From Pseudescherichia vulneris NBRC 102420 (lineage in GTDB: Bacteria; Pseudomonadota; Gammaproteobacteria; Enterobacterales; Enterobacteriaceae): a stretch of DNA of 64,000 nucleotides. The position numbers and the translations under genes were made by a program. The notes beneath the pieces are model-generated. The model was not told where the DNA came from and did not search any database. It saw only the letters and a program-made list of their open reading frames with translations. The DNA lies in assembly GCF_000759795.1 (NCBI RefSeq), contig NZ_BBMZ01000014.1:62001-126000 (forward strand). The letters are read 5' to 3'. Positions 1 to 10,323 of the stretch are shown in pieces (position 1 is the stretch's first letter; each line of letters starts with the position of its first letter).

Positions 1-606
1 ATCCTGAGCCATGAGCATCTCGATCACCGGGGCGGGCTTGATACGCTGCAAAAAGCGTGGCCGAAGATGACCGTGCGCAGTCCGCTGGGGTGGGCCGGGC
101 ATCTACCCTGTTTTCGCGGCCAGCGCTGGCAGTGGCAGGGGCTGAACTTTACCGTACACTGGCCGCTGGCGGGGGAGGTGGCGAAAGGAAATAACGGCTC
201 CTGCGTCGTGAAGGTCGATGACGGTCGACGGAGCATCCTGCTTACCGGCGATATCGAAGCTCCCGCCGAGCAGCGCATGCTGAGCCGCTACTGGCAGCAT
301 CTACAGGCTACACTTATCCAGGTCCCACACCACGGCAGCAGCACCTCTTCGTCGCTGCCGCTGATCCAGCGGGTCAACGGCCAGGCGGCGCTGGCCTCCG
401 CCTCGCGCTACAACGCCTGGCGACTCCCCTCGACAAAGGTGATCCGCCGCTACCGGCAGCAGGGCTACCGCTGGTACGACACGCCGCACGCGGGGCAAAC
501 GAGCATCAATTTTTCCTCTACGGGCTGGACGATCCTCAGCCAGCGCGAACAACTTTTCCCCCGCTGGTATCATCAGCGGTTTGGCGTCCCTGCAGATAAC
601 GGGTAG
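1..606 (+). CDS. comEC: ComEC/Rec2 family protein, C-terminal fragment
   Basis: The reading frame is open from the left edge to a TAG at 604-606, so only the C-terminal ~201 residues are present. The visible part is the metallo-beta-lactamase-like domain of ComEC (YcaI). It starts at the HEHLDHRGG metal-binding motif (positions 13-39) and continues through LLTGDIEAP and VPHHGSSTS, both typical of the family. Full-length ComEC is an inner-membrane DNA-uptake channel protein with this soluble domain at its C-terminus. In enteric bacteria it sits directly upstream of msbA, as here (36 bp gap). The membrane part lies outside the window, so intactness cannot be judged. Confidence 0.93.
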   Translation: MLSHEHLDHRGGLDTLQKAWPKMTVRSPLGWAGHLPCFRGQRWQWQGLNFTVHWPLAGEVAKGNNGSCVVKVDDGRRSILLTGDIEAPAEQRMLSRYWQHLQATLIQVPHHGSSTSSSLPLIQRVNGQAALASASRYNAWRLPSTKVIRRYRQQGYRWYDTPHAGQTSINFSSTGWTILSQREQLFPRWYHQRFGVPADNG

Positions 607-642
607 AATATGCGGCTATTTCAACAAGTGCTGGTTTTTTGA

Positions 643-2391
643 ATGCATAACGACAAAGATCTCTCTACGTGGCAAACGTTCCGCCGCCTCTGGCCAATGA
701 TTGCACCTTTCAAAGCAGGTCTGTTCGTGGCGGGGGTCGCACTGATCCTCAACGCAGCCAGCGATACCTTTATGCTATCGCTTCTGAAACCGCTGCTCGA
801 TGATGGTTTTGGCAAAACGGACCGCTCCGTGCTGCTGTGGATGCCGCTGGTGATCATCGGCCTGATGATCCTGCGTGGGATTACCAGCTATATCTCAAGC
901 TACTGTATCTCATGGGTTTCTGGCAAAGTGGTGATGGGCATGCGCCGTCGCCTGTTTAGCCACATGATGGGCATGCCCGTCGCCTTCTTCGACAAACAGT
1001 CCACCGGGACGCTGCTCTCCCGTATCACCTATGACTCTGAGCAGGTTGCCTCCTCCTCCTCCAACGCGCTCATCACCGTAGTGCGTGAAGGGGCGTCGAT
1101 CATCGGCCTGTTTATCATGATGTTCTACTACAGCTGGCAGCTGTCGGTGATTCTGATCGTGCTGGCCCCGATCGTCTCGATTGCCATTCGCGTGGTATCG
1201 AAGCGTTTCCGTAGCATCAGCAAAAATATGCAGAATACGATGGGGCAGGTGACCACCAGCGCGGAACAGATGCTGAAGGGCCACAAAGAGGTGCTGATGT
1301 TTGGCGGCCAGCAGGTCGAAACCGAGCGCTTTGACAAGGTGAGCAACAAGATGCGCCTGCAGGGGATGAAGCTGGTCTCCGCCTCCTCGATCTCGGATCC
1401 GATCATTCAGCTGATCGCCTCCCTGGCGCTGGCCTTTGTGCTTTATGCGGCGAGCTTCCCCAGCGTGATGGAGACCCTGACCGCCGGGACCATTACCGTG
1501 GTCTTCTCCTCAATGATTGCCCTGATGCGCCCGCTGAAGTCGCTGACCAACGTTAACGCCCAGTTCCAGCGCGGCATGGCGGCCTGTCAGACACTGTTTG
1601 CTATTCTCGACAGCGAGCAGGAGAAGGACGAAGGGAAGCGCGAAATTGAGCGTGCCGAAGGCAACGTGGAGTTCCGCAACGTCACCTTTACCTATCCTGG
1701 GCGTGAAACCCCGGCGCTGCGTGACATCAACCTGAACATCGCCGCAGGCAAAACCGTGGCGCTGGTGGGTCGTTCAGGCTCGGGTAAATCGACGCTTGCC
1801 AGCCTGATCACCCGCTTCTACGACACCGACAGCGGAGAGATCCTGCTGGACGGCCACGATCTGCGCGAGTACAAGCTGCACTCGCTGCGTAATCAGGTGG
1901 CGCTGGTATCGCAAAACGTGCACCTCTTTAACGACACGGTGGCGAATAACATCGCCTATGCGCGCACGGAAGAGTACAGCCGGGAGCAGATCGAAACTGC
2001 TGCCCGCATGGCCTATGCCATGGACTTTATCAGCAAGATGGATAACGGCCTCGATACCATTATCGGCGAGAACGGCGTGCTGCTCTCCGGCGGCCAGCGC
2101 CAGCGTATCGCCATCGCCCGTGCCCTGCTGCGCGACAGCCCGATCCTGATCCTCGACGAGGCCACCTCGGCGCTGGATACCGAGTCTGAACGCGCTATCC
2201 AGGCCGCGCTGGACGAGCTGCAGAAAAACCGCACCTCGCTGGTGATCGCCCACCGTCTCTCTACCATTGAGAAGGCGGACGAGATCGTGGTGGTCGAAGA
2301 TGGTCGTATCGTTGAGCGCGGTAGCCATGGCGAACTGCTGGCTCAGCAGGGTGTCTACGCCCAGCTGCATAAGATGCAGTTTGGCGCATGA
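643..2391 (+). CDS. msbA: Lipid A export ATP-binding/permease protein MsbA
   Basis: MsbA is the homodimeric ABC exporter that flips core-lipid A across the inner membrane. The 582 residues match the family length. The N-terminal ~330 residues are a six-helix membrane domain. The ATPase domain carries Walker [10 protein letters not shown] near 376-384, the signature LSGGQRQR at 481-488, Walker B ILILDE at 501-506 and the H-loop His at 537. The stop codon overlaps the lpxK start (ATGA), so msbA and lpxK are translationally coupled. All catalytic motifs are intact and nothing is unusual. Confidence 0.98.
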   Translation: MHNDKDLSTWQTFRRLWPMIAPFKAGLFVAGVALILNAASDTFMLSLLKPLLDDGFGKTDRSVLLWMPLVIIGLMILRGITSYISSYCISWVSGKVVMGMRRRLFSHMMGMPVAFFDKQSTGTLLSRITYDSEQVASSSSNALITVVREGASIIGLFIMMFYYSWQLSVILIVLAPIVSIAIRVVSKRFRSISKNMQNTMGQVTTSAEQMLKGHKEVLMFGGQQVETERFDKVSNKMRLQGMKLVSASSISDPIIQLIASLALAFVLYAASFPSVMETLTAGTITVVFSSMIALMRPLKSLTNVNAQFQRGMAACQTLFAILDSEQEKDEGKREIERAEGNVEFRNVTFTYPGRETPALRDINLNIAAGKTVALVGRSGSGKSTLASLITRFYDTDSGEILLDGHDLREYKLHSLRNQVALVSQNVHLFNDTVANNIAYARTEEYSREQIETAARMAYAMDFISKMDNGLDTIIGENGVLLSGGQRQRIAIARALLRDSPILILDEATSALDTESERAIQAALDELQKNRTSLVIAHRLSTIEKADEIVVVEDGRIVERGSHGELLAQQGVYAQLHKMQFGA

Positions 2392-3365
2392 TAGCTCGCA
2401 TCTGGTCAGGCGAATCACCGCTGTGGCTGCTGCTGCTTCCGCTCTCCTGGCTCTATGGCCTGGTGAGCGGGGCGATCCGCCTCTGCTACCGGCTGGGCAT
2501 TAAAAAAGCCTGGCGCGCGCCGGTGCCGGTGGTGGTCGTGGGTAATCTCACGGCGGGCGGCAACGGCAAAACGCCAGTGGTGATCTGGCTGGTTGAGCAG
2601 CTGCGCCAGCGCGGCGTGCGGGTGGGCGTGGTCTCTCGCGGCTACGGCGGCAAGGCGGATAGCTATCCGCTGGTGCTGGACCAACAGACAACGACGGAGC
2701 AGGCGGGCGACGAGCCGGTGCTGATCTATCAGCGTACCGGCGCGCCGGTGGCGGTCTCTCCGGTGCGCAGCGACGCGGTGAAAGCCCTGCTGGCTGCGCA
2801 CGATCTCCAGCTTATTGTGACTGACGACGGCCTCCAGCACTACCGTCTCGCCCGCGATAAAGAGATTGTGGTGATCGATGGCGTACGCCGCTTTGGCAAC
2901 GGCTGGTGGCTGCCTGCCGGACCGATGCGCGAGCGGGCCTCCCGTCTGCGTTCCGTCGATGCGGTGATAACCAACGGCGGCCAGGCGCGGGCAGATGAGA
3001 TCCCGATGCGCCTGCAGCCAGGCCTTGCCGTGAACCTGAAGAGCGGCGAGCGCCGCCCGGTTGATGAACTCCCCGCCGTGGTTGCCATGGCCGGAATTGG
3101 TCATCCGCCGCGTTTCTTCCAAACCCTGGCCGACTGCAGTGCAGCGGTAGAGAACACCGTTGCGCTGGCCGATCATCAGGCGCTCAGCTATGCGCAGGTC
3201 AGCGGGTTTATTCAACCCGGCCAGACGCTGGTAATGACCGAGAAGGATGCGGTCAAGTGCCGCGCCTTTGCCGACGAGAGCTGGTGGTATCTACCCGTTG
3301 ACGCCCGTCTGGAGGGCGATAAACCGGAACGTCTGCTACAGGATCTGCTCACTCTGGTGCGCTAG
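2388..3365 (+). CDS. lpxK: Tetraacyldisaccharide 4'-kinase LpxK
   Basis: LpxK phosphorylates the 4' position of the lipid A disaccharide precursor at the inner membrane. The 325-residue protein starts with a hydrophobic anchor (about residues 12-32), followed by the LpxK form of the P-loop, [11 protein letters not shown], at 52-62. The TDDGLQH segment near residue 144 is a conserved family motif. The start overlaps the msbA stop by 4 bp, so lipid A synthesis and export are produced from one transcript. Length and motifs are normal. Confidence 0.97.
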   Translation: MIARIWSGESPLWLLLLPLSWLYGLVSGAIRLCYRLGIKKAWRAPVPVVVVGNLTAGGNGKTPVVIWLVEQLRQRGVRVGVVSRGYGGKADSYPLVLDQQTTTEQAGDEPVLIYQRTGAPVAVSPVRSDAVKALLAAHDLQLIVTDDGLQHYRLARDKEIVVIDGVRRFGNGWWLPAGPMRERASRLRSVDAVITNGGQARADEIPMRLQPGLAVNLKSGERRPVDELPAVVAMAGIGHPPRFFQTLADCSAAVENTVALADHQALSYAQVSGFIQPGQTLVMTEKDAVKCRAFADESWWYLPVDARLEGDKPERLLQDLLTLVR

Positions 3366-3407
3366 CGGCACAGTGCCGACAGCGCCCTGTTAACCACGGG
3401 AACCCGT

Positions 3408-4640
3408 ATGTCTGTGCCGCAACTCTCTCTTACCGCCGCCCGTCATCTCCATCTTGCTGCCCAGGGCCTGCTGAAAAAGCCGCGCCGCCGCGCCAGGCCT
3501 GCCGATATTCTGACAACCATTCAGCGAATGTCACTCCTGCAAATCGACACCATCAATATCGTGGCCCGCAGTCCCTACCTGGTGCTGTTTAGCCGCCTCG
3601 GCGACTACTCGCCATCATGGCTCGATGAGGCGCTGCGCCGGGGCGATCTGATGGAGTACTGGGCGCATGAGGCCTGCTTCCTGCCGCGTGAGGATTTTGC
3701 CCTGGTGCGCCATCGGATGCTGGCTCCGGAAAATATGGGCTGGAAATACCGTGCGGCCTGGATGGATGAGCACGCGGCTGAAATTGAGCAGCTTATTGCC
3801 CATATCCATGAGCATGGCCCGGTACGCTCGGCAGATTTCGAACATCCGCGCAAAGGCAGCAGCGGCTGGTGGGAGTGGAAACCGCACAAGCGGCACCTTG
3901 AGGGACTGTTTACCGCCGGTAAGGTGATGGTGGTTGAGCGGCGCAACTTTCAGCGCGTCTACGATCTGACCCACCGCGTCATGCCCCACTGGGATGACGA
4001 GCGGGATCTGCTCTCTCAGGCGGTGGCGGAGGATCGGATGCTGGAGAAGAGCGCCCGCAGCTTAGGTCTTTTTCGCCCCGCCTGGCTGGCGGACTACTAC
4101 CGCCTGCGCCAGCCCGCACTGCCCGCGCTGATGGCGCGCTGGCAGGCTGAGCAAAAAGTGGTGCGTGTAGAGGTTGAAACCCTGGGGGAGGCGTTTGTGC
4201 ACGCCGACCTGCTGGCGGAACTTGAGCTGGCCCAGGCGGGCAGGCTGCACGCCACCCACAGCGCGGTACTCTCGCCCTTCGATCCGGTGGTTTGGGATCG
4301 CAAGCGCGCCGAGCAGCTCTTTAACTTTACCTACCGGCTGGAGTGCTACACCCCGGCACCGAAACGCCAGTACGGCTATTTTGTCCTGCCGCTGCTGCAC
4401 TGTGGGCAGCTGGTGGGGCGGATGGACGCCAAGATGCACCGGAAAACGGGCGTGCTGGAAATTATTGCCCTGTATCTGGAGCCGGACATCAAGCCGGGCC
4501 GCAGGCTGGAGAGTGGCCTTACAGCGGCCATTGAGGATTTTGCCCGCTGGCAGGGCGCGCGGCAGGTGGTCTGCAAACGCCTTCCGGACGGTCTCTTTAG
4601 CGACAGGCAAGGCGAATGGGAAATTGCCGCTGCGGATTAG
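3408..4640 (+). CDS. ycaQ: Interstrand-crosslink DNA glycosylase YcaQ (AlkX type)
   Basis: This is a winged-helix DNA glycosylase (HTH_42/AlkZ-like superfamily) that unhooks nitrogen-mustard-type interstrand crosslinks and excises alkylated purines. The catalytic motif of the YcaQ branch, Gln-X-Asp, is visible as Q45-I46-D47 within the conserved LLQIDTINIV segment; the streptomycete AlkZ branch has Gln-X-Gln instead. At 410 residues the length is as expected. It lies 42 bp downstream of lpxK and 52 bp upstream of ycaR, as in E. coli. Its function is repair, so its place in a lipid A/Kdo cluster is positional rather than functional. Confidence 0.95.
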   Translation: MSVPQLSLTAARHLHLAAQGLLKKPRRRARPADILTTIQRMSLLQIDTINIVARSPYLVLFSRLGDYSPSWLDEALRRGDLMEYWAHEACFLPREDFALVRHRMLAPENMGWKYRAAWMDEHAAEIEQLIAHIHEHGPVRSADFEHPRKGSSGWWEWKPHKRHLEGLFTAGKVMVVERRNFQRVYDLTHRVMPHWDDERDLLSQAVAEDRMLEKSARSLGLFRPAWLADYYRLRQPALPALMARWQAEQKVVRVEVETLGEAFVHADLLAELELAQAGRLHATHSAVLSPFDPVVWDRKRAEQLFNFTYRLECYTPAPKRQYGYFVLPLLHCGQLVGRMDAKMHRKTGVLEIIALYLEPDIKPGRRLESGLTAAIEDFARWQGARQVVCKRLPDGLFSDRQGEWEIAAAD

Positions 4641-4692
4641 GGGAATATGATAACATTTAAGGCATACCACTTTCGGTCCCTCAGGAGGAACT

Positions 4693-4875
4693 ATGGATCA
4701 CCGTCTACTCGAAATCATTGCCTGCCCGGTCTGCAACGGTAAGCTCTACTACAGCCAGGATAAACAAGAGCTGATCTGTAAAGTCGACAGCCTCGCTTTC
4801 CCGGTGCGGGAAGGCATTCCGGTACTGCTGGAAAACGAAGCGCGCCCGCTCGCTGCTGAAGAGAGCCGTCCATGA
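4693..4875 (+). CDS. ycaR: Trm112-like UPF0434 protein YcaR
   Basis: A 60-residue protein of the UPF0434/Trm112-like family. It has one CPVC pair (Cys11, Cys14) and a third Cys at 29, followed by the family segment [13 protein letters not shown] strong ribosome-binding site (AGGAGG) precedes the ATG. The stop overlaps the kdsB start by 4 bp (ATGA), indicating coupling. The family is conserved beside kdsB in gamma-proteobacteria, but no biochemical role is firmly known. Structural resemblance to Trm112 suggests a small partner or activator protein, which is inference. Confidence 0.93.
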   Translation: MDHRLLEIIACPVCNGKLYYSQDKQELICKVDSLAFPVREGIPVLLENEARPLAAEESRP

Positions 4876-5618
4876 GTTTCGTTGTTATCATTCCTGCGCG
4901 TTATGCTTCTACCCGCCTGCCGGGTAAGCCGCTGGTAGATATCAACGGCAAGCCGATGGTCGTGCACGTGCTGGAGCGGGCACGTGAGTCCGGGGCGGCG
5001 CGAATTATTGTCGCGACCGATCACCCGGACGTGGCGCTGGCCGTCGAGGCGGCAGGGGGTGAAGTGTGCATGACCCGCGCCGATCATCAGTCGGGCACCG
5101 AGCGGCTGGCAGAGGTGGTGGAGAAGTGCGGCTTTAGCGATGACACGGTCATCGTTAACGTTCAGGGCGACGAGCCGATGATCCCACCAGCGATTATTCG
5201 CCAGGTGGCGGAGAATCTGGCCCAGCGCCAGGTGGGGATGGCGACGCTGGCCGTGCCAATCCACAGCGCGGAAGAGGCATTTAACCCCAACGCGGTTAAA
5301 GTGGTGATGGACAGCGAGGGTTACGCGCTGTACTTCTCCCGGGCGACCATTCCCTGGGATCGCGATCGTTTCGCCCAGTCGCGCGAGGCTATTGGCGATA
5401 TCTTCCTGCGTCATATCGGTATCTACGGCTACCGGGCTGGGTTTATCCGCCGCTACGTCACCTGGCAGCCAAGCCAGCTGGAGCAGATCGAGATGCTCGA
5501 ACAGCTGCGCGTGCTCTGGCATGGGGAAAAAATTCACGTTGACGTCGCGCAGGCCATTCCCGGAACCGGGGTGGATACCGCAGAAGATCTCGCCCGCGTG
5601 CGCGCTGAACTCCGCTAA
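4872..5618 (+). CDS. kdsB: 3-deoxy-manno-octulosonate cytidylyltransferase (CMP-Kdo synthetase)
   Basis: KdsB activates Kdo with CTP to give CMP-Kdo for lipopolysaccharide inner-core synthesis. The N-terminus has the nucleotidyltransferase pattern [14 protein letters not shown] (R10, S13, R15, P17, K19). The conserved VNVQGDEPM segment, which binds metal and substrate, lies near residue 96. The 248 residues equal the family length. The start overlaps ycaR. A stem-loop follows 9 bp after the stop. Confidence 0.97.
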   Translation: MSFVVIIPARYASTRLPGKPLVDINGKPMVVHVLERARESGAARIIVATDHPDVALAVEAAGGEVCMTRADHQSGTERLAEVVEKCGFSDDTVIVNVQGDEPMIPPAIIRQVAENLAQRQVGMATLAVPIHSAEEAFNPNAVKVVMDSEGYALYFSRATIPWDRDRFAQSREAIGDIFLRHIGIYGYRAGFIRRYVTWQPSQLEQIEMLEQLRVLWHGEKIHVDVAQAIPGTGVDTAEDLARVRAELR

Positions 5619-5626
5619 TTCCTCTC

Positions 5627-5646
5627 TCCCCTCCGCCCGGAGGGGA
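5627..5646 (+). terminator. Stem-loop downstream of kdsB
   Basis: Perfect 8-bp stem (TCCCCTCC paired with GGAGGGGA) with a GCCC loop, followed by AATTTCT. The U-rich tail is poor, so this may be a weak terminator or a 3'-end stabilising hairpin. Confidence 0.5.
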
Positions 5647-5684
5647 ATTTCTACACTTTCTACCGCTGTTTTGATCTTATCAGG

Positions 5685-5716
5685 GTGACATCTCTGTGAC
5701 GGACGCCCATTATAAT
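5685..5716 (+). promoter_or_regulatory. Probable ycbJ promoter
   Basis: A perfect TATAAT hexamer lies at 5711-5716, 42 bp upstream of the ycbJ ATG. The best -35 candidate is GTGACA at 5685-5690, with a long 20-bp spacer, so the -35 assignment is weak. The gap after the kdsB hairpin is consistent with ycbJ having its own promoter. Confidence 0.4.
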
Positions 5717-5757
5717 AGGTGTAGTCTGCGTAAGGGTATTCCTGAGAGGTAGCGTGA

Positions 5758-6651
5758 ATGGAACAACTACGTGCCGAACTAAGCCACCTGCTGGGGGAAA
5801 AACTCAGCCGCGTGGAGTGTGTTAATGAGAAGGCGGACACCGCGCTGTGGTCACTGTACGACAGCCACGGCCACCCCATGCCCTTGCTAGCGAGAAGCTT
5901 TACCACGCCGGGTCTGGCGCGGCAGCTGGCGTGGAAGATGTCGATGCTGGCCCGCAGCGGTACGGTGCGCATGCCGGTGGTCTACGGGGTGATGACTCAT
6001 GACGAGCATCCCGGCCCGGACGTGCTGCTGATCGAGCGGCTGCGCGGCGTGCCCGTTGAGGCCCCGGCCCGTACGCCGGAGCGCTGGGAGCAGCTCAAGG
6101 ATCAGATCGTTGAGGCGCTACTCGCCTGGCATCGGCAGGACAGCCACGGCTGCGTCGGCGTGGTGGACAGCACCCAGGAGAACATCTGGCCCTCGTGGTA
6201 TCGCCAGCGGGTTGAGGTGCTGTGGAACACCCTCAACCAGTTTAAAAATACCGGCCTGACGATGCAGGATAAACGGATCCTGTTCCGCACCCGGGAGTGC
6301 CTGCCTAAACTCTTCGAAGGCTTTAACGATAACTGCGTGCTGGTGCACGGCAATTTGAACCTGCGCAGCATGTTAAAAGATGCCCGTACCGATCAGCTGG
6401 TGGCGATGGTGGGGCCAGGGGTGATGCTCTGGGCACCGCGGGAGTACGAGCTGTTTCGCCTCTCCGACAGCGCGCTGGCGGAAGGGCTGCTGTGGCACTA
6501 TCTTCAGCACGCCCCGGTGTCAGAGGCGTTTATCTGGCGGCGCTGGCTCTACACCCTGTGGGACGAGGTGGCGCAGCTGGTGAACACCGGCCATTTCAAC
6601 CGCGCCAATTTTGACCTCGCCTCAAAATCACTCGTGCCGTGGATCGCCTGA
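5758..6651 (+). CDS. ycbJ: Conserved protein YcbJ, phosphotransferase-like
   Basis: A 297-residue soluble protein orthologous to E. coli YcbJ by sequence and position. Its architecture resembles the APH/choline-kinase fold, with a central HGN-x-N segment near residues 196-200 where active aminoglycoside-phosphotransferase-like enzymes have HGD-x4-N. The catalytic-base Asp position therefore appears to be Asn, which raises the possibility of an inactive or atypical kinase. No substrate is known. The 3' end overlaps the convergent elyC gene by 24 bp. Confidence 0.88.
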   Translation: MEQLRAELSHLLGEKLSRVECVNEKADTALWSLYDSHGHPMPLLARSFTTPGLARQLAWKMSMLARSGTVRMPVVYGVMTHDEHPGPDVLLIERLRGVPVEAPARTPERWEQLKDQIVEALLAWHRQDSHGCVGVVDSTQENIWPSWYRQRVEVLWNTLNQFKNTGLTMQDKRILFRTRECLPKLFEGFNDNCVLVHGNLNLRSMLKDARTDQLVAMVGPGVMLWAPREYELFRLSDSALAEGLLWHYLQHAPVSEAFIWRRWLYTLWDEVAQLVNTGHFNRANFDLASKSLVPWIA

Positions 6652-7407
6652 CGAACCCTTAAGCCACTGCCAGACGCGACCCAGCGTCTCATACCCGACC
6701 CGGTCGCTGTGCATCAGCCACACCGGAGAGGGGATAATGCGCTCCCAGGGGTTCAGCGGCGAGTCGATCGCCAGCTGGTTAGCCGGAGCGGGCAGGGGGT
6801 TTAAGCCTGCGTGGCGGAAAAAGATCATCGCCCTGGGCAGATGCGACGCCGAGGTTACCAGCAGAAACGGCGTCTCGCCAATAGCCTGCTTCACCGCGGC
6901 CGCTTCCTCTTCCGTATCTTTGGCGGTATCGAGCGTCATTATATCGCTGCGCGGGATGCCCAGCGTTTCAGCCACCCGCGCCCCGGCCTCGGCGGTGCTG
7001 ACCGGGTTGGTGACCGCCGCCGCGCCGGTGAAGATCATTTTGGCGCCTGGATTAAGCCGCCACAGGCGTACCGCCTCTGTCAAACGCGGCAGGCTGTTGT
7101 TGATGAGGTTCGAGCTGGGTGCCCACGTATCGTTCCAGGTGTAGCCCCCGCCGAGCACCACGATGTATTTCACCTGCTGGGTGCCGCGCCAGGTAGGGTA
7201 GGTCTGCTCTATCGGCCTGAGCATACCGTCCGCCACTGGTTGGAGGCTAATCAGCACCAGCGCCAGCCAGCCTGCACTCATCAGCGCCTTACCTGACTTC
7301 TGATAGCGGGTAAACCAGACCAGCGCCAGGCCAATCCCCATCAGCAAAAGCAGCAGCGGCAGGGGCAGCAGCATCCCACCAATGTATTTCTTCAGCGTAA
7401 AAAGCAT
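6628..7407 (-). CDS. elyC: Envelope biogenesis factor ElyC (DUF218)
   Basis: A 259-residue inner-membrane protein with two N-terminal hydrophobic segments (about residues 8-28 and 36-55), then a periplasmic DUF218 domain beginning at the YIVVLGGGYTWN segment. ElyC is needed for envelope integrity at low temperature and affects lipid-carrier use in peptidoglycan and enterobacterial common antigen synthesis (known for E. coli). The frame extends 55 codons further upstream. The start at 7407 (MLFTLKK) is chosen because it gives the usual length and puts the membrane segment at the N-terminus. Convergent with ycbJ and divergent from cmoM. Confidence 0.93.
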   Translation of the reverse strand: MLFTLKKYIGGMLLPLPLLLLLMGIGLALVWFTRYQKSGKALMSAGWLALVLISLQPVADGMLRPIEQTYPTWRGTQQVKYIVVLGGGYTWNDTWAPSSNLINNSLPRLTEAVRLWRLNPGAKMIFTGAAAVTNPVSTAEAGARVAETLGIPRSDIMTLDTAKDTEEEAAAVKQAIGETPFLLVTSASHLPRAMIFFRHAGLNPLPAPANQLAIDSPLNPWERIIPSPVWLMHSDRVGYETLGRVWQWLKGSSGDPRHE

Positions 7408-7525
7408 GGCTTCCGTTTCCTTTTTGACCATACAGCAGGTTATTCTGTGGATCTTACACCAGATAGGTTCCTTCTTAACGTGGGTGTGACAAAATAGCGG
7501 TTTTGCCAGGATCGCGGAGTAGTAG

Positions 7526-8320
7526 ATGCAGGATCGCAATTTCGATGACATCGCGGAGAAGTTTTCCCGCAATATTTATGGCACAACGAAAGGGCAGCTA
7601 CGCCAGGCGATCCTGTGGCAGGATCTTGACGCACTGCTGGCGACCTTTGGTCCACGGCCGTTGCGCATCCTCGATGCGGGTGGCGGAGAGGGGCAGACGG
7701 CCATCCGGCTGGCGAAGCTTGGTCATCACGTCACCCTGTGCGATCTGTCGGGTGAGATGGTCGCCCGAGCCAGCGCGGCGGCAGAGGCGGAAGGTGTGAT
7801 CGGCAACATGCATTTTATCCACTGTGCCGCTCAGGACATTGCCCAGCATTTGGAATCGCCGGTCGATCTGATATTGTTCCATGCCGTGCTGGAGTGGGTC
7901 GCCGAGCCGGTTGCCGTCCTGCAAACCCTCTGGTCGGCGCTACGTCACGGCGGCGCGCTGTCGCTGATGTTTTACAACGCCAACGGCCTGCTGATGCGGA
8001 ACGTGCTGGTAGGCAATTTTGGCTATGTGCAGCAGGGCATGTACAAAAAGAAACGACGGACGCTTTCACCGGACTTTCCGCGCGATCCGCAGCAGGTTTA
8101 CGGCTGGCTCGAAGAGATGGGCTGGCAGATCACCGGTAAAACCGGTATCAGAGTTTTTCACGATTATCTGCGCGATAAGCAAAAACAGCATGACTGTTTT
8201 GCTGCATTAGTGGAGCTGGAGACGCGTTACTGCCGCCAGGAGCCCTACCTGAGCCTGGGCCGCTATATACACGTTACCGCGCAGAAGCCGCAGGTAGATA
8301 CAAGGATTAACGATGAGTGA
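7526..8320 (+). CDS. cmoM: tRNA 5-carboxymethoxyuridine methyltransferase CmoM
   Basis: CmoM (formerly SmtA) methylates cmo5U at the wobble position of certain tRNAs to give mcmo5U, using S-adenosylmethionine. The class I methyltransferase motif I is visible as DAGGGEG at residues 50-56. At 264 residues it matches the family (E. coli 261). The stop lies 8 bp inside mukF, so it heads the cmoM-mukF-mukE-mukB operon, as in other enterics. The shared transcript appears ancestral and no functional link to condensin is evident. Confidence 0.96.
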   Translation: MQDRNFDDIAEKFSRNIYGTTKGQLRQAILWQDLDALLATFGPRPLRILDAGGGEGQTAIRLAKLGHHVTLCDLSGEMVARASAAAEAEGVIGNMHFIHCAAQDIAQHLESPVDLILFHAVLEWVAEPVAVLQTLWSALRHGGALSLMFYNANGLLMRNVLVGNFGYVQQGMYKKKRRTLSPDFPRDPQQVYGWLEEMGWQITGKTGIRVFHDYLRDKQKQHDCFAALVELETRYCRQEPYLSLGRYIHVTAQKPQVDTRINDE

Positions 8321-9635
8321 ATTTTCCCAGACAGTCCCCGAACTGGTTGCCTGGGCCAGAAAAAATGATTTCTCGATCGCGCTGCCGGTGGACAGACTCT
8401 CCTTTTTGCTGGCCGTCGCCACGCTTAACGGCGAGCGGCTCGACGGCGAGATGAGCGAAGGGGAGCTGATTGACGCGTTTCGTCACGTCAGCGAGGCGTT
8501 TGAGCAGACCAGCGAAACCATCGGCGTGCGCGCCAATAACGCCATCAACGATATGGTGCGCCAGCGCCTGCTGAACCGCTTTACCAGCGAGCAGGCCGAG
8601 GGGAACGCCATCTACCGTTTGACGCCTCTCGGGATCGGCATCACGGACTATTACATCCGCCAGCGCGAGTTCTCTACCCTGCGCCTCTCGATGCAGCTCT
8701 CTATTGTCGCCGGCGAGCTGAAACGCGCTGCCGACGCGGCGGCGGAAGGCGGGGACGAGTTTCACTGGCATCGTCACGTCTATGCCCCGCTCAAGTACTC
8801 CGTTGCGGAGATTTTCGACAGCATCGATTTGACCCAGCGGATCATGGACGAGCAGCAGCAGCTGGTGAAAGATGACATCGCCCAGCTGCTGAACAAAGAC
8901 TGGCGGGCGGCGATCTCCAGCTGTGAGCTTCTGCTGTCGGAAACCTCCGGGACCCTGCGCGAGCTGCAGGATACGCTGGAGGCGGCGGGGGATAAGCTGC
9001 AGGCCAACCTGCTGCGCATTCAGGATGCGACCCTCGCCCATAACGATCTCGAGTTCGTTGACCGGCTGGTATTCGATCTGCAAAGCAAGCTGGACCGCAT
9101 CATCAGCTGGGGCCAGCAGGCTATCGATCTATGGATCGGCTACGACCGCCACGTGCATAAGTTTATCCGTACCGCCATCGATATGGACAAAAACCGCGTC
9201 TTTGCCCAGCGTCTGCGCCAGTCGGTGCAGTCTTACTTCGATGCGCCATGGGCATTGACCTACGCCAGCGCCGATCGTCTGCTGGATATGCGCGACGAAG
9301 AGATGACGCTGCGCGATGAAGAGGTCACCGGCGAACTGCCGCCGGATCTCGAATTTGAAGAGTTTAACGAAATTCGCGAGCAGCTTGCCGCCATGATTGA
9401 AGCGCAGCTGGCGGTCTATAAAACCAGAGAAGTGCCACTGGATCTCGGTCTGGTTGTGCGCGAATATCTGGCGCAATATCCGCGGGCGCGTCACTTTGAC
9501 GTTGCGCGAATTGTGGTTGATCAGGCGGTACGCCTCGGCGTAGCGCAGGGCGATTTCACCGGGCTGCCAGCAAAATGGCAGCCAATTAATGATTACGGAG
9601 CCAGGGTACAGGCGCATGTCATTGACAAATATTGA
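8313..9635 (+). CDS. mukF: Chromosome partition protein MukF (kleisin)
   Basis: MukF is the kleisin subunit of the MukBEF condensin. It bridges the two MukB heads and binds MukE. The 440-residue protein begins with a winged-helix dimerisation domain (about 1-110), followed by helical and acidic regions such as [10 protein letters not shown] near 330, and a C-terminal winged-helix that contacts a MukB head. It overlaps cmoM by 8 bp and mukE by 20 bp, consistent with coupled, stoichiometric synthesis. Confidence 0.97.
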   Translation: MSEFSQTVPELVAWARKNDFSIALPVDRLSFLLAVATLNGERLDGEMSEGELIDAFRHVSEAFEQTSETIGVRANNAINDMVRQRLLNRFTSEQAEGNAIYRLTPLGIGITDYYIRQREFSTLRLSMQLSIVAGELKRAADAAAEGGDEFHWHRHVYAPLKYSVAEIFDSIDLTQRIMDEQQQLVKDDIAQLLNKDWRAAISSCELLLSETSGTLRELQDTLEAAGDKLQANLLRIQDATLAHNDLEFVDRLVFDLQSKLDRIISWGQQAIDLWIGYDRHVHKFIRTAIDMDKNRVFAQRLRQSVQSYFDAPWALTYASADRLLDMRDEEMTLRDEEVTGELPPDLEFEEFNEIREQLAAMIEAQLAVYKTREVPLDLGLVVREYLAQYPRARHFDVARIVVDQAVRLGVAQGDFTGLPAKWQPINDYGARVQAHVIDKY

Positions 9636-10323
9636 ACAAGTGATGCCAGTCAAGCTGGCGCAGGCGTTGGCTAACCCGTTGTTCCCGGCGCTTGACAGTC
9701 AGCTGCGTGCCGGTCGCCACATTGGTCTTGATGAGCTGGATAATCACGCATTTTTGATGGACTTCCAGGAGTATCTGGAAGAGTTTTACGCTCGCTATAA
9801 CGTGGAGCTGATCCGCGCGCCGGAAGGGTTTTTCTACCTGCGCCCGCGCTCCACGACGCTGATCCCGCGCTCGGTGCTTTCAGAGCTGGATATGATGGTC
9901 GGTAAGATCCTCTGCTACCTCTATCTCAGCCCAGAGCGCCTGGCCAACGAAGGCATCTTTACCCAGCAGGAGCTCTACGATGAGCTGCTGTCTCTGGCGG
10001 ACGAGAGCAAGCTGCTGAAGCTGGTCAACAACCGCTCCACCGGCTCTGACGTCGATCGCCAGAAGCTGCAGGAGAAGGTGCGCTCCTCCCTGAACCGTCT
10101 GCGCCGTCTGGGCATGGTCTGGTTTATGGGGAACGACAGCAGCAAGTTCCGCATCACCGAGTCGGTGTTCCGCTTCGGCGCTGACGTGCGCGGCGGAGAC
10201 GATCTGCGTGAAGCGCAGCTGCGCATGATCCGCGACGGCGAGGCCATGCCGATAGAGAACAACCTGCAGCTCAATGATGAGCAAGACGAGAATCAGCCGG
10301 ACAGTGCGGAGGAAGAGTCATGA
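9616..10323 (+). CDS. mukE: Chromosome partition protein MukE
   Basis: MukE dimers bind the MukF middle region and modulate the MukB ATPase. The start at 9616 ([11 protein letters not shown]) gives 235 residues, the family length, and places the ATG inside the 3' end of mukF. The frame could be extended 9 codons upstream, but that sequence is mukF coding. The tandem winged-helix protein ends in an acidic tail. Its stop overlaps the mukB start as ATGA. Confidence 0.96.
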   Translation: MSLTNIEQVMPVKLAQALANPLFPALDSQLRAGRHIGLDELDNHAFLMDFQEYLEEFYARYNVELIRAPEGFFYLRPRSTTLIPRSVLSELDMMVGKILCYLYLSPERLANEGIFTQQELYDELLSLADESKLLKLVNNRSTGSDVDRQKLQEKVRSSLNRLRRLGMVWFMGNDSSKFRITESVFRFGADVRGGDDLREAQLRMIRDGEAMPIENNLQLNDEQDENQPDSAEEES

